NCBI RefSeq assembly: GCF_963678635.1
Contig: NC_087063.1
Location: 5,358,817 to 5,422,816 of the forward strand
DNA: 64,000 nucleotides
Source of the DNA: Symsagittifera roscoffensis
Lineage: Eukaryota; Xenacoelomorpha; Acoela; Convolutidae
Reading direction: 5' to 3'
The notes below the pieces were generated by a model. It saw nothing but the letters and a program-made list of their open reading frames with translations, was not told the origin of the DNA and made no database searches. The position numbers and the translations under genes are program-made. Position 1 is the stretch's first letter; every line of letters starts with the position of its first letter. Below, one piece after another: positions 45,089 through 57,408 of the stretch.

Positions 45089-46670
45089 GGCCCTAGAGAA
45101 TGCCAGTTAGGATGGGCAAAACGACTGCCTGTCACGATTTTGCGTAGTTCGATTTTACTAATAAACTTTGGCAACTACCAGAGGCCATAAATCTTTCAAA
45201 AAAATACCAGCAGAAAGAACTGGAAAAATGTTTTAAAATAACTTAATATATCTTATATCACATTTTTTTCCTAACTAACAAAAAGTTTCTTGATTCTAAA
45301 TGGAATTATGAAACTTATGGACTGCAGTGAACTGCGTATTTCCACTTTTTTCAAGTGATAATTGGAATTAACAGACAACTTCAAAATGAATTGAACAAAG
45401 TGAACAAGTTCGTTGCGAACCCAGTGTGAACAAATCCATAAAGAGAGTAATTTTATACCAAAAAAACTCAAAACTTAAACATTTTTTTGTATTAAAATGT
45501 TTAAAATTGATGTTTTGTCGTCTGTTTCTGATCTATAATTTGTTTTCAAAACAAAACCTTATTGGAGACAAACTTTTTGATGTCGAGGTAAGCCCAGAAT
45601 TAGGAAACTAATTAGAAAAGGTTGTCAGTGTGATAATTTAAGCTGAAAACTATGAAACTAAATTTTTGACTGCTAAGGAAACGTTGAATAAACAGAGACG
45701 GTGCATTGGAAATTAGTTGGGCTAGAATTAAAAGGTTTTGAGTGTATTTTTGGTTATAACTCCCCCCCACCCCCCCCCCCCCCCTAAATTCCCAAATGAT
45801 GAAATTCTTAGATGAATATTTTTTTACAGAATTGGATAGATACTGCTAAGAAAAGGTGATTATCAAAATGGGGCTGGCAAAAACGAAGCAATTTCAGTTA
45901 ATTTAGCCCCCAAAAAAATTTTTCTTAGCTTTTTTAGCCAATATTGCGTCACAAAATACTGACTAATATGAGTCCAAATGGGTCCTGAATTGCCGTGTTT
46001 CTTTCCCCGTTTCGGAAACTTTACCAATTGATTTAAGGATCTGAGTATCACCCTTCTGTTTTGTTACATACGTTATCGATCCAAATTTCAACTTCATTTT
46101 TCATCATTTAGGGGTGTATAATTCAAAATATCCGATTTTGAAATTTTAGATTACATGGGGATCAAGTAAACCATGACTGAAACAAAGAAAAAATGAATTC
46201 CTGCTCATGAACAAAAAACTGGGTCAAAAGTTAAGTTGAGGAACAATCACTGAGTTAAGTTGGGGGTACAAAATTTAAAAAAAACGCGGAGTGCGGTCAA
46301 AAGTAGTTATATCAAAAAGTAGACAAATCGTAAGCCAATCAGAATCGAGATAAGAAACCGACGTATGAAAATGATGTTTCTTTATTCTAATTGGCTTACA
46401 ATTTGTCTGCTTTGTATCTTGTTTTCTTTTTGATACGTAACCGTAATGCACTGATCAGAGTTCTTGTTGAACAGTTGTATCAGGCCATCAAGAACTCACG
46501 TTCAAAACACATCTAACAGACAAATCAAAGCCTTTTTGAAAGTGCTTCCTTGTGATTATAATGATGCAAATCCAAAACATTTATGGTGAAACTCTTGCTG
46601 CAGTTCTTCATGGAGGTTTGTATTGCATATTAAATAAAAAACACAAAAAATAAGAATCGGTTGAGGTTTT
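45089..46670. other. No gene seen
   Basis: AT-rich DNA with a C-rich tract at about 45761-45784. Opposed similar segments around 46310-46350 (AAAAAGTAGACAAATCGTAAG) and 46385-46430 (CTTACAATTTGTCTGC) suggest a short inverted repeat of about 130 bp. No coding evidence. Confidence 0.45.
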
Positions 46671-46876
46671 TGGATCTACTTAACAAGTGCCCCCCTTTTT
46701 TTTTAAAGAAAAGGGGTGCAATTGCTAAGTAGATTAAAATAACGCATTTTCGACCAATCAGAATGCAATAAAATTCTAATTCTCAATAGAAAGCTCAGTG
46801 CTTATTTACTGCTTTTATTAATAGGGGTGGCAATTCTTACGTAGATACCAAGGGGGGATTGTTAAGTAGATTCAGG
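46671..46876. repeat. TCTACTTAACAATC-family MITE, inverted/nested copy 4
   Basis: Contains GGATCTACTTAACAAGTGCC at the left, an internal TGCAATTGCTAAGTAGATT, the reversed interior TTCGACCAATCAGAATGCA and GAATTCTCAATAGAAAGCTC-like sequence, then GGGGGGATTGTTAAGTAGAT at the right. Two ends lie next to each other at both sides, so one copy appears inserted in or recombined with another. Confidence 0.7.
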
Positions 46877-47102
46877 ATTTCATATCCAGCTCTTAGAAAA
46901 CTTATTAACATTGTAATTAATATATGCGTTTGAGATAGACCTGTTGGCTCACCTTGATGATCACAAACAATGATATAGATTAGACTTGATGCTACAGGTG
47001 GTGTCGCACAAATAGCTCTTCTACAAAAAAAAAAGTTTTTCATTTTCATCATTTGTATGTCTTCAAAAATTTGTTAATCAATTGCAAGACTGAATTTTGA
47101 AT

Positions 47103-47302
47103 GGTTTATTCAAGCCTCTCAGAGAATGGAAACTTGAATTCGAGCTTCACTTATTCCCTTTTACAATCACTAACTGCTATTACAATACTACTTATTCCAG
47201 AATAAACTGATTAGGTTGGAAGAGGCCAAAAAACAAACAAGACTGCTTGTACTCCAATAGATGGTGGTAAAGAAAAGATAAACAAGACTACTCGTATCAG
47301 GG
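47103..47302 (+). repeat. 200-bp direct repeat R, copy 1
   Basis: Nearly identical (a few substitutions) to 50001-50200, 2898 bp away in the same orientation. It ends at the first 20 bp of an HP element (AAGACTACTCGTATCAGG), where this copy switches abruptly to BEL/Pao sequence. Confidence 0.9.
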
Positions 47303-47305
47303 AAG

Positions 47306-48780
47306 TTACTGACAAAATTCGCCTGGATCGTCCGATCTACGAACTAAATGAGGGTTTAGAAGTCTCTTCCAATTTTCCGTGCTCTGCAGTTTCGACTGAC
47401 TTTGCCTTCCCTTGGGAAGAGTATAGCTCGTTCTCCAAGATAAGGCGACTGGTCGCATATATGTTGCGACTCTCACCTAAGCATAGACATTTCAGATCAC
47501 CAGATAAGGCCATAATTGATCCAGCAGAACTTGTCATTTCAGAGGAAAAACTTTTGCGACCTTCGCAGTTAGAGTCATTCCCAGTTGAAAGTAAACAATT
47601 AGCAGCTGGAAAATGTGTGAAAACATCGAGCCGTATATCATCGTATTCGCCTTTTATCGGGCCGAACGGTTTAATTAGATCTACCGGCCGTATCCAACGT
47701 CTCTCTGCAACCGCATTCGAAACTCGCCATCCAATAATTTTGGATAGCCGCCATCGCCTAATCCGATTGTTTCTCCGTTTTTATCACATTAAGCACGAAC
47801 ATCAGTCAGTCGACTACCTTCGTTCAGTCATTCATCAGCAATGTGTTGTACTACGCTTAAGATCTGCACTAAGAGCTATTGAAACACATTGCGTGTGCTG
47901 TAGAAAGCGAAAAGCGAAAACCGTTACTCCAATTATCTGACTTTCCCGCGGAGCGTCTAGGTTACCGCCAGCCACCGTTCTCGAACTGCGGCGTCGATTA
48001 TTTTGGACCATTTCATATAACCAATCGTCGATCTTCCGAGAAACCCTGAGGTTTTCTATTTACTTGCTTAACGACTCGCGCAATTCACATTGAGTTGGTT
48101 CCAACCATGGTTACAAGTTCATATGTGTGGCTATCGAGCGCTTTATTTCTAGGCGAGGAACACCCTCAATAATTTGGTCGGACAACGGAACAAACTTTGT
48201 AGGATCCGAAAAAGAGCTTCTTCTGTGCATCGAAAATTGGAACGCAGAAGCTCCACTGTCGCTCGTACTGTTGAGATTTTGAACACAACCATGTGCCTAG
48301 TTGAAGGTTCACTAAACGCGCGTCCACTCACTCCCGTTTCTGACGACCCCGATAGTCTTGAGGCTTTGAAGCCGAATCATTTCCTCTTAGGTCAGCACAG
48401 TCTAACGTTTCCGTCTCTAAGGTCAAGTGAAAACTATTCTCACTCTAAACGCTATGCCCGTGCACAGTCGTACGCATACGCAATTTGGCAGCGATGGCTA
48501 AGCGAGTACGTCCCTACACTCAATAAAAGAGTTAAGTGGCATGCTCCTCCCGAATACTCTTTGAAAACGAGAGATATGGTGTGGTTAGTTGAATCCACTA
48601 GCCCTAGGGGCCACTACCCACTAGCATGCATAATGTCGCTAAACTACGGCAAAGACAACACCGCCCGCTCCGCAAACCTAAGGACCGTTTCCGGAAACTA
48701 CACTCGGCCGCTCGTTAAGCTCGTTCGGGTTCTCGCTCCTTTGGGGTGGAGGATGTTAATACTACATAGCATTAAAGTAT
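47306..48780 (+). pseudogene. BEL/Pao retrotransposon pol fragment (integrase), decayed
   Basis: Fragment of the 3' part of a BEL/Pao pol gene; the intact protein integrates the element's DNA copy. Visible in order: the pre-integrase region with GPNGLIRSTGRIQR and HPIILDSRHRLIRL; the zinc-binding His/Cys block ending CVCCRK (about 47780-47915); integrase core blocks [20 protein letters not shown] and [10 protein letters not shown]; then VEGSLNARPLTP; and the C-terminal DUF5641-like domain (48360-48750). The frame is broken by a stop at 47938, another near 48047, at least one frameshift near 48150-48180, and a probable deletion near 48230. Gag, protease and reverse transcriptase are absent. 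G+C and codon use differ from the surrounding DNA. Confidence 0.88.
48741..48760 (+). mobile_element. Candidate polypurine tract and 3' LTR start
   Basis: TTGGGGTGGAGGATGTTAAT follows the end of pol. A G-rich tract followed by TGTT is the usual junction between BEL/Pao internal sequence and its 3' LTR. The LTR end is not certain; the 49222-50000 duplicated block ending in ACA could belong to it. Confidence 0.45.
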
Positions 48781-48819
48781 GAAAGTATAGTTTAAAGCCA
48801 GTATAGTTGCTTAGCAATA

Positions 48820-48893
48820 CCAGCTATATAGCTCAGCGTATACATAGTGCGTTCCGGGGAGTTCGGCGTGGGTTCGATTCTCAGCTAAGTCGT
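48820..48893 (+). other. tRNA-like promoter remnant (A box and B box)
   Basis: TATAGCTCAGCGT at 48827-48839 resembles a pol III A box and GGTTCGATTCT at 48871-48881 a B box, 30-odd bp apart as in tRNA genes. The T-arm pairs four of five positions, but the acceptor stem and anticodon arm do not form, so this is not a functional tRNA. It may be a tRNA pseudogene or the head of a SINE. Confidence 0.4.
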
Positions 48894-49221
48894 TTCATTT
48901 GAGAATCATATTTGAGCCGAACCTGACAGAACATAAAATGCTAATATTTTAATCGGTTCGAAATTGGTTTGCAATTGAGTTTTTGTTAATTAAACTGCAT
49001 GAACTAAGTATGAACTCATTGTGAAAAAACACATAAATCACACAAATCAGGGCATGAACAACCCACTTTTTAACTTGATACGTGTAATGTTGTTGCTAAT
49101 TCCGTGCAAAAAAAAATTACTAAAATTTGCCGTTTATTGATTCTCTTGAATTAAACCGATTCTGTTTCCTGTTTTTATAAGTTATAAAAAAGTTATAAAA
49201 AAGGCCAGAATATTTTGCATA

Positions 49222-49560
49222 TTTCTGCCTCATTTCGGTACTGAGGTAGATCGGTTTCGGGTTGCTGGCCGGTTGACAACATTTCAATTCATACGTAAAT
49301 TAACCGTAATTATCGGAAATTACAAGTCAACAAAGAATAACGAACTGCCATAAGTTTCGGTATTTAAAAGCAGAATTCAATTTCATAAAATACGGAAAAT
49401 GAAAACCTTAAAAAGTCAACTTTAAAATGGCGCCTGAAAATTTGTGAACGTTGTTTCCATCTTTCAGTTTTCGACTTTTTTAACACACTGTTCTTCGTTC
49501 ACCTGAAAAGTTCCTTAAATACGACCTTGGTTTTTCTCCTTATGAATTCTAGCGAAAACA
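49222..49560 (+). repeat. 340-bp direct repeat D, copy 1
   Basis: Matches 49662-50000 at about 95% by eye (TTTCTGCCTC..TTTCGGTACTGAGGTAGAT through to TATGAATTCTAGCGA). The copies are 439 bp apart with about 100 bp of G+C-rich sequence between. There is no coding frame. They could be the two LTRs of a very small element or a duplication inside a single LTR. Confidence 0.85.
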
Positions 49561-49661
49561 TCCTCGCCCCCCAACAGAAAGAGAAGAGGTGAGAGCTCCA
49601 CGGTTAGCCGGGTCAGCTCTCAAATTCAGGATCTGCTCCTGTCCGGGTCAGGGGACCATGT

Positions 49662-50000
49662 TTCTGCCTCTTTTCGGTACTGAGGTAGATATGTTTCGGG
49701 TAGCTGGCCGATTGACAACATCTCAATTCATACGTAAATTAACCGTAATTATCGGAAATTACAAGTCAACAAAGAATAACGAACTGCCATAAATTTCGGT
49801 ATTTAAAAGCAGAATTCAATATCATAAATTACGGAAAATGAAAACATTAAAAATTCAACTTTAAAATGGCGCCTGAATAATTTGTGAACGTTGTTTCCAT
49901 CTTTCAGTTTTCGACTTTTTTCACACACTGTTCTTCGTTCACCAGAAAAGTTCCTTAGTTACGACCTTGGTTTTTCACCTTATGAATTCTAGCGAGAACA
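49662..50000 (+). repeat. 340-bp direct repeat D, copy 2
   Basis: Second copy. It ends AGCGAGAACA exactly where repeat R copy 2 begins at 50001. Confidence 0.85.
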
Positions 50001-50200
50001 GGTTTATTCAAGCCTCTCAGAGAATGGAAACTTGAATTTGAGCTTCACTTATTCCCTTTTACAATCACTAACTGCTATTACAATACTACTTATTCCAGAA
50101 TAAACTGATTAGGTTGGAAGAGGCCAAAAAACAAACAAGACTGTTTGTACTCCAATAGATGGTAATATAGAAAAGATAAACAAGACTACTCGTATCAGGA
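50001..50200 (+). repeat. 200-bp direct repeat R, copy 2, running into an HP element
   Basis: Same sequence as 47103-47302, but here it continues into a full HP element that starts at about 50182. The R sequence itself contains an earlier truncated HP start (AAGACTGTTTGTA). Confidence 0.9.
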
Positions 50201-50696
50201 CGAAGCTCTGAATATTCCACTGCCTTTTAAGGTTTAATGGAGCAGTAATAACACTAAAAAATTATATGAAAGAAAAAATGAAATGAAAATTTTTTTTTCT
50301 AAAATTTGAATTTTTTAAATGAAACTCGTCACCCCACACGCCATACAAAGTATAAAAGGATAGATTTCGTTCCTTACAACAAATCAATATCGGCAAATTA
50401 GCTTCTTTCAACCACTTTAGAACAAAATTAGGACGGATTAACTATCCACTCACGCGTTTATAGCGCGAAATATATCGCGGGTTAATTGTCCCAAATTGGC
50501 CAAAATGGCAATGTTTAAAGCCACATAATTTTACGAAAAATAATCACAGGTGAAATATCTCTTTAAATTTGAGCTCAGGACAACAATACCTTTTAAATGA
50601 TATAAAAAAAATCCGTCAAAAATGGCTAGTTAAAAATTCGAAATTTGTCTGAAGAAAAAAATTATTCCGTCACTTTCGTATCGAAAGTCTGAACAA
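50182..50696 (+). repeat. HP-family repeat, full-length copy
   Basis: Starts AAGACTACTCGTATCAGGAC and ends CGTATCGAAAGTCTGAACAA, with the internal AGCGCGAAATATATCGCGGG hairpin arm. Confidence 0.85.
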
Positions 50697-51480
50697 AAAT
50701 AATGAAAACATTAATTGTTTTGACAATATCAAATATCAATATTTTATTTATTGTAGAACAAAAACAATGCCATCAAAATTTTGAACAATTTTGTAGTGCA
50801 AGAACATTCACAACGCATTAAAAATTGCATATCACTCACAGCGCGCATAAACGCATAAAGTAGTCCCGAGTGGGGTCGGATGGGCAATTTTGAAACCCCC
50901 AAAAATTTACAAAAAACAAAACAGAGGAAAAATTACTTTTGAACTTTTGAACTCAGTAGGTCGATATTATCAATGGGTAAGAGATTTTTTTGGCACAATC
51001 TTTTGTTTTGATCGCGAAAAATTGAACGAAAAAACTCCCTAAACAAAATTAATCCGTGTTTCTTAGAGTCAAGTCCTTGTTTTTATCAGCATTAAAAGAA
51101 GTTTTGAACTTTCACAAAAAACTATAACAAAAACGTTCTTTTTTTGTGAAAGTTTTTTGAAATTTGATCTTCACACGCCATGCAAAATATCAATTGATTG
51201 ATTTGGCTGATAGTAACTTTACAGTTAGGACAAATGACGTGCATCAATTCAATTTGTTTTTTGTTTTGAATTGGCAGCATTGGATAGTCTCAAAACCCAT
51301 GACTTTACAAAAAGTGAGCATAGGTTAAATATCATTTGAAGTTTCAGCTCACGACATGTATAGTTTTCAGATGATACAGAAAATTTCAGCCGATATTGAT
51401 TTGGCTTAAAGTCGAAATTTGTCTGGAGAAAAAAAAACAACTGATCAATTTTTCCATTTTCCAGATATCAAGAAAACAAC
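50697..51480 (+). repeat. Ancient HP-related sequence
   Basis: Two stretches (about 50860-51060 and 51100-51480) keep HP block order: CACACGCCATGCAAAATATC, CAAAACCCATGACTTTAC, TTGAAGTTTCAGCTCACGAC, AAAGTCGAAATTTGTCTGGA. They are much more diverged than the other copies. Confidence 0.5.
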
Positions 51481-54400
51481 CTTTGAGAGAGTTTTTTAAA
51501 TCACTTCATGATTGTTTTTTTCTCATATCCCTGCCTAAATAGGATAACCACTTCTGGCAATTGGAGTAAAAACGTTCAACGCGGGTTGCTCTTTCAAATA
51601 TTTAGAAGTTAGAAAACAAGTGTTTTGTCTGTACAATTCCATAAACGAAAGATATAAGTAGGTACAATTTCAGACTATTAGCGAAATATCGGTAGGTGAA
51701 GCTCATGATGTTAAAATGAACTTTTGTAAAATTGGATCTCTTCACACACAGCTGAGTTTTAAAAAAGAGATGATTGCTTTGTTTTGTGTTGGCTTTACAT
51801 TTGCCAGGTTAAACTCCATACGCTGAAAAATGTAGTCAAAAAATTTTACATATCGTGTTTGTGAAAAAAAACTAGCAGAGCAGTTCTCAATTATGGGAAC
51901 TGTATAACTAGCAGTTTCATTAAGAGTTATGAAAATTTTGTTAAAAATTCAAAAAAACCCCAAACTTTTTTCGATCACTTTTTGATCTCAATTTCAGCTG
52001 AGTAAAAAAAACAACGTTTTCCAAAAAACCTTGAATTATTTTTTGTCTATAGCGTAAACCAGATGCTGAAAAATTTCAACGAAAAACTCATTGATGCAGG
52101 TTTGCTTTCATTTATTCAGCAGCAAACTACTTTTCTAAGTTTGATCGTCACCAAACACTTTGGCTAGTTGAGAGTTGTTTAGGGCTTACTATCGGAAAAA
52201 AGCCGCGCCTATTTGCTTGAAATTAGGTGAACTGTGATTTAATTTTTTCTAGCTGATTTGAATCCTGACATAACCTCATTATACACTTTTTCTATGAAAA
52301 TTGTTATATTGTTCTGACCCTTGGTATTTGTTTTCCAGGGTCACTGCTAGTGTCTTTGGAAACAAACACACAAAAAAAATAAAATGAAAAAAAAAAAGAA
52401 ATTAGTTGGAGATTTTGGTGTTTTATCACAAAATGCTAATCATAAAATTCCCATATTTAATAGAATGCTAGTTCAACAATTTTGATATAATGAAAACGCT
52501 TCTCAAAAAAACTTTCATGCATTTTTTTTTAATGTATGAAGCGTTTGGGCCATATATTAACATTATATGACTAGCATTTTCAGCCAACACATGATGTCGG
52601 CTTTGTTCACAAGAACTTTTTTTCAGAATTTTTATATTCGATTTGTTTTGTTTCTGTTTTATGTATGAGCAACCCTCTGCATCTCAGTAACAATAATCAA
52701 CAATCTACCACTTTTGTCGAAAAAATTTAGAGGAAATAGAATAAACAAAAAATTTTGCTCCGTTTTAAATTACTTGCCTCGAAATTGATTGAATGTTCTT
52801 TTATCTAAATTTAGTTTTGGTTATGAAGACTTAGTTGCCTTAGCTACGACTTGTAAAAGAACGTCCCAGTATGTTTCGACCGGATTTGTTCAAGCACAAA
52901 AACATTATATTGACCCGAAATATGCGGTCAAATACCGTCGATCCAATTTCTTGATCAATCAAATAAAATTTTGGAAACATAGTCGAAAACTTGACTGAAT
53001 CACAGTCGATATAAAATTTAAAAAAAGCGCAGTCGAAACATTGTTGAACACAGAATGCGGTCAAAATACGATTTATGAAATATGTTTTCTCTGAAAGCTT
53101 ACTAGCGAAAACAAGTTACAACATCCATGAGATTAAACGCCCTTAAAATCCCAGATGTAAATTACTAATGAGATTGAATAATCACTAAGAGCAAGTAAGT
53201 CAGTTATTGAGTTTCATATAAAGTTGTAAGAAAAAAATTGTATATGTTTATGAAAAACTATTTGTATATGTTTATGAGGCTTCAATTTCGCAAAAATCAA
53301 AATTGTGGACGGATTCAGCTTCTGACATAAAGAAAAAATTTAATCTTATTTTTGGTTTTAGACTATGTTATAGTAAATAATTTGAGGTTTAAGCATGCAA
53401 AAATCTTTTTGGAAAACGTTTGTTTGTTTATAAAACTTGTTAGGTGACTAAAAAACTTTACAAAAATTATCTCGATTTTGGAAGTTTGTGTGTGTGTAAA
53501 ATTTTTTATTGTACAGTTTTTAAAATGTAAACTTCAACTAGTTCAATTTTTGAATAATAAAAATTAAACAAACTCTGGAACAAGATTGGGTCGAAATGTG
53601 GTCATTTTGGGTCGAGTAGGTCTGAAATAGTCTGTTTGTGTCGAACTAGTCAATAACTAGCGTGCTTGGACCCAGTCATAAACTTAAGCAGTGGGGTCGA
53701 TTCGGTCACAAAATTACTCAAACACCTCAAACCGGGATACATCCGATTCCGAGTTTATCCAAACGAGCGATGTATTGATCTTGTGTACGATCAAAGCTGA
53801 TACAAAAATATTGAAACTGATTTACCTGACAACTCTTGCATTTTTTCTATACGTTCGCTGAAATGGTGTCTTCGCTTTTTCAAAATTTTTTTTGTTGTGT
53901 TACAAAAGTCAGTTTATCGTCATATGTTAAAAATATTCTTCGGCAAAAAATCTGACTTGCGATTTTCATAAAGAAAAACATTGTGATAATGTTTTTTATG
54001 GCAAAACTCAAACTCTTATAAACTAAATTCAAGTTTGCTCCAAAAAAATTTATTTCACTTTCGAAAACACTTTTGTACTCAAACAAATAATTCCCAGAAA
54101 AAAAACATTTTGCATGCAAAAATGTAATTTTTTGTGTACGTAGTCCTATACAAACAAAAAAATTACTTTTTCAGTTTTCTAAATAAATTTTATAAAAAAT
54201 AGTCCAACAAAAACAATTTTCTTGTATTGCATACTTTTGTATGTTCAGGGAATTCACGAGTAATTGAAAATTAAACCTAACAGAAAAACAATTCAAAAGT
54301 TAGCATTTTTTAGTAAAAGGTTTTTAAAGCTTATATTTTCAGATCGTTTTAAATTAAATTTTTTTTCGAGTTGAAGTTAAATTTTTGAAAACTATTTAAA

Positions 54401-54754
54401 GAAAATTAATTTCGGAAAGTTGATATTGTTTTTTTTATATATTTTTTTACTGTTTATGGAGATATGCTGCTTATTTAGTTTCCATTATCGGAAAATCATT
54501 AACAATAGATAATTCATACAAAATTCTGTTTTTATGGAAATTCATCAAAAATTTATAAGTACGTTTTCTCACAAAAAGTTATTTGATTTGTGTGTTTTTG
54601 GTCATTTTGGGAAGGTTGAGCTTGTACATGATTGTTGAATGTGATCTGAGTGATTGAAGATTGTGATTTTTGCAACCTGACTTATAAATTTTTTCGCGTG
54701 CTATATATTTGTTAAAATGAAAAGTTTGAATGGAAGAAAGACGCAAGAAAACGT
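51481..54754. other. No gene seen
   Basis: About 3.3 kb of very AT-rich DNA with long A and T runs. No frame longer than 80 codons, no inverted-repeat element and no RNA gene could be supported. Confidence 0.55.
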
Positions 54755-56320
54755 GGCCTTCTGAAGGCAAATACGTTGAGTATAAAAGAAACTCGAGATC
54801 AAATTTTGAAATTTGATATCAAATTAACAGAAAAATGCATATATTTGAATAATTACACGGCTAGATTTAGGTTCGAAAAAATCATAATTTTTACTACAAT
54901 AAATTGTTTTTTGTTTAATTCATGATTTTAATCTGATATTGTTATACAGATTGAATGCAAAGTAGAAATATGAAGAATGGTCTAACCATCAAATGGTTGT
55001 TTTGTTTGTATATGCGTTATTTTTTTAAAATGTTCAGCGAGCTTGATCAGTTTCAGAGCTCTGACTATATTAAGCTGATGTTGTTATACAGACAGCATGA
55101 AAAGTTGAAGTATGAAGAATGATCTAACTATCAAATGGTTAAACATGGCCTTCTGAACGCAAATACGTTGGGTATAAAAAAACTCGAGATCAAATTTTGA
55201 ATTTTGATATCAAAATAACAGGAAAATATGTATATTTGAATAATTACACGGCTAGACTTTGATTCAAAAAAATTATAATTTTTAATACAACAGTTTATTT
55301 TTTGTATCTCCGACGTGTTTAATTCATGATTTTAATCTGATATTGTTACACAGACTGCATGAAAAGTTGAAATATGAAGAGTGGTCCAACTATTAAATGC
55401 TCATTTTGTTTGAATGTGCGTAATTTTTTTGAATATTTAAAGAGCTTGATCAGCATGGGAGCTACGACTATATTCAAGCTGATGTTTTTTACAGACTGCA
55501 TGAAAAGTTGAAATATGAAGACTGGTCTAACTATCAAATAGTAATTTTGTTTGAATGTGCGTAATTTTTTTTGAATATTTGAAGAACTTCATCAGCATGG
55601 GAGCTCCGACTATATTCAACCTGATATTTTTTACAGACTGCATGAAAAGCTGAAATATGAAGAGTGGTCTAACTATCAAATGGTTATTTTGTTTGAATGT
55701 GCGTTATTTTTTATATGTTTAATGAGCTTGATCAGCATGGGAGCTCCGACTATATTCAAGCTGATGTTTTTTACAGACTGCATGAAAAGCTGAAATATGA
55801 AGAATGATCTAACTATTAAATGCTTATTTTGTTTGAATGTGCGTTATTTTTTATATGTTTAATGAGCTTGATCAGCATGGGAGCTCCGACTATATTCAAG
55901 CTGATATTTTTTACAGACTGCATGAAAATTTGAAATATGAAGAATGATCTAACTATTAAATGCTCATTTTGTTTGAATGTGCGTTATGTTTTATATGTTT
56001 AATGAGCTTGATCAGCATGGGAGCTCCGACTACATTCAAGCTGATATTTTTACAGACTGCATGAAAAGCTGAAATATGAAGAATGTTCTAACTATCAAAT
56101 GCTCATTTTGTTTGAATGTGCGTTATTTTTTTTATATGTTTAACGAGTTTGATCAGCATGGGAGCTCCGACTATATTTAAGCTGATATTTTTAGCAGACT
56201 GCATGAAAAGTTAGAATATGAAGATTGGTCTAACTATCAAATGGTTATTTAGTTTGAATCTGCGTCATTTTGTTTAAATGTTCAGCGAGCTCAATCAGTA
56301 TAAGAGCTCCGACTTTAAAA
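54755..56320 (+). repeat. 141-bp tandem (satellite-like) array
   Basis: The marker GACTGCATGAAAA recurs at 55353, 55494, 55636, 55776, 55916, 56055 and 56197, i.e. every 139-142 bp. Each unit contains TTTTGTTTGAATGTGCG and GAGCTTGATCAGCATGGGAG. The 5' part is more complex: degenerate units start at about 54951 and 55091. A second block (ATCAAATTTTGAA...ACACGGCTAGA) occurs at 54798-54880 and 55190-55260, giving a longer composite unit of about 390 bp. Confidence 0.9.
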
Positions 56321-57408
56321 TACAAAATTAGATTTTCTTCGATAGTATAATGCGTTGTTTCTAAAATAAAATTTTTGTTCTGTTCTGAGTCGTGCGCCGC
56401 TCTCATGTTTGAGTGCAAAATTAGGCAATTTCGTCATAAGTTTTATATTTTAAATGAGAGCAAAACAGATTTACCATGTTGCTCAGCTTTTGATTTGATT
56501 TGTTGTCATAACAAAAGACAAAAGTTACTTCATTAAACGTAATTTTTTTGTCATTTTCTTACATTAGAATGTGAAACTAAAACATTAATGTTTTAACTCA
56601 GCGTGATTGATTAAAAAATCGTTCTCAGATAATTTTTACTTTCAATAATTTGATCATAATTTCTCATTGTCGATTCTTTTAGCGCTCAGACTTGAATCAA
56701 CTTGCAAGCCTGAGTCTATTTTTTCCCCTTCAAACTCCCAATATTTTTCTTACTGATTCCTTTTCGATTTATAATATCAGCGATTTGGATGTTGTGAGAC
56801 TCGTCACGTCTGACTCGAACCAAAACGTTCGACAAGCTCAATCCGTCTTCACCTAACGAGTGAATCAATTTGGTTTAATTCAGCCACTGAAAGAATCAAT
56901 TTTGGTTTGATTATTACATACACATCATTGGACCATAGCATTCATACTCCTAAATATGGGCAACAATCCACATTGTTCCGAAACTTTTCTCTATTCCAGA
57001 ACCATTTTTAATGTCAGGTCAAAATCGTTCAAATTGAACAAAAAGTTTTACTAACTACAATGCTTAGTTATTTAACCAAAACAAAGCCAAACCTTGTGTT
57101 TTTGAAATGTTTGCGCTTTTCGCGATACGGCTGGACATTGTTTAATCGTAGGAACCGCAGCAAAATTTTTTGATAAGTTTGCTCTAGTGGAGTCCAAAGA
57201 CAAATGCATCGAACAGATCAGCTTCGAATTCTAGATCAAGAAGTAACAATTGCTGCTTGGAGAAAATTTTCTGCTTTCAAGATATTTTTTTCATTCAGGA
57301 TAGTTTTTTCAGCACTTAGGATACAGCGTTAGTTCCTGATTTAAAGCTTGCAAAGTTTGACAATAAAAAAAAGCAATTTTGAGTTCAGCATTTATCCCGA
57401 AAACCAAA
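56321..57408. other. No gene seen
   Basis: AT-rich DNA, weakly more complex than 51.5-54.7 kb. No coding or element evidence. Confidence 0.5.

Noticed and set aside
48820-48893. Functional tRNA gene
   Set aside because: Acceptor and anticodon stems do not pair; only promoter-box similarity remains.
54755-56320. CRISPR-like array
   Set aside because: Units of about 141 bp are contiguous, without unique spacers, in eukaryotic DNA; it is a tandem satellite-like repeat.
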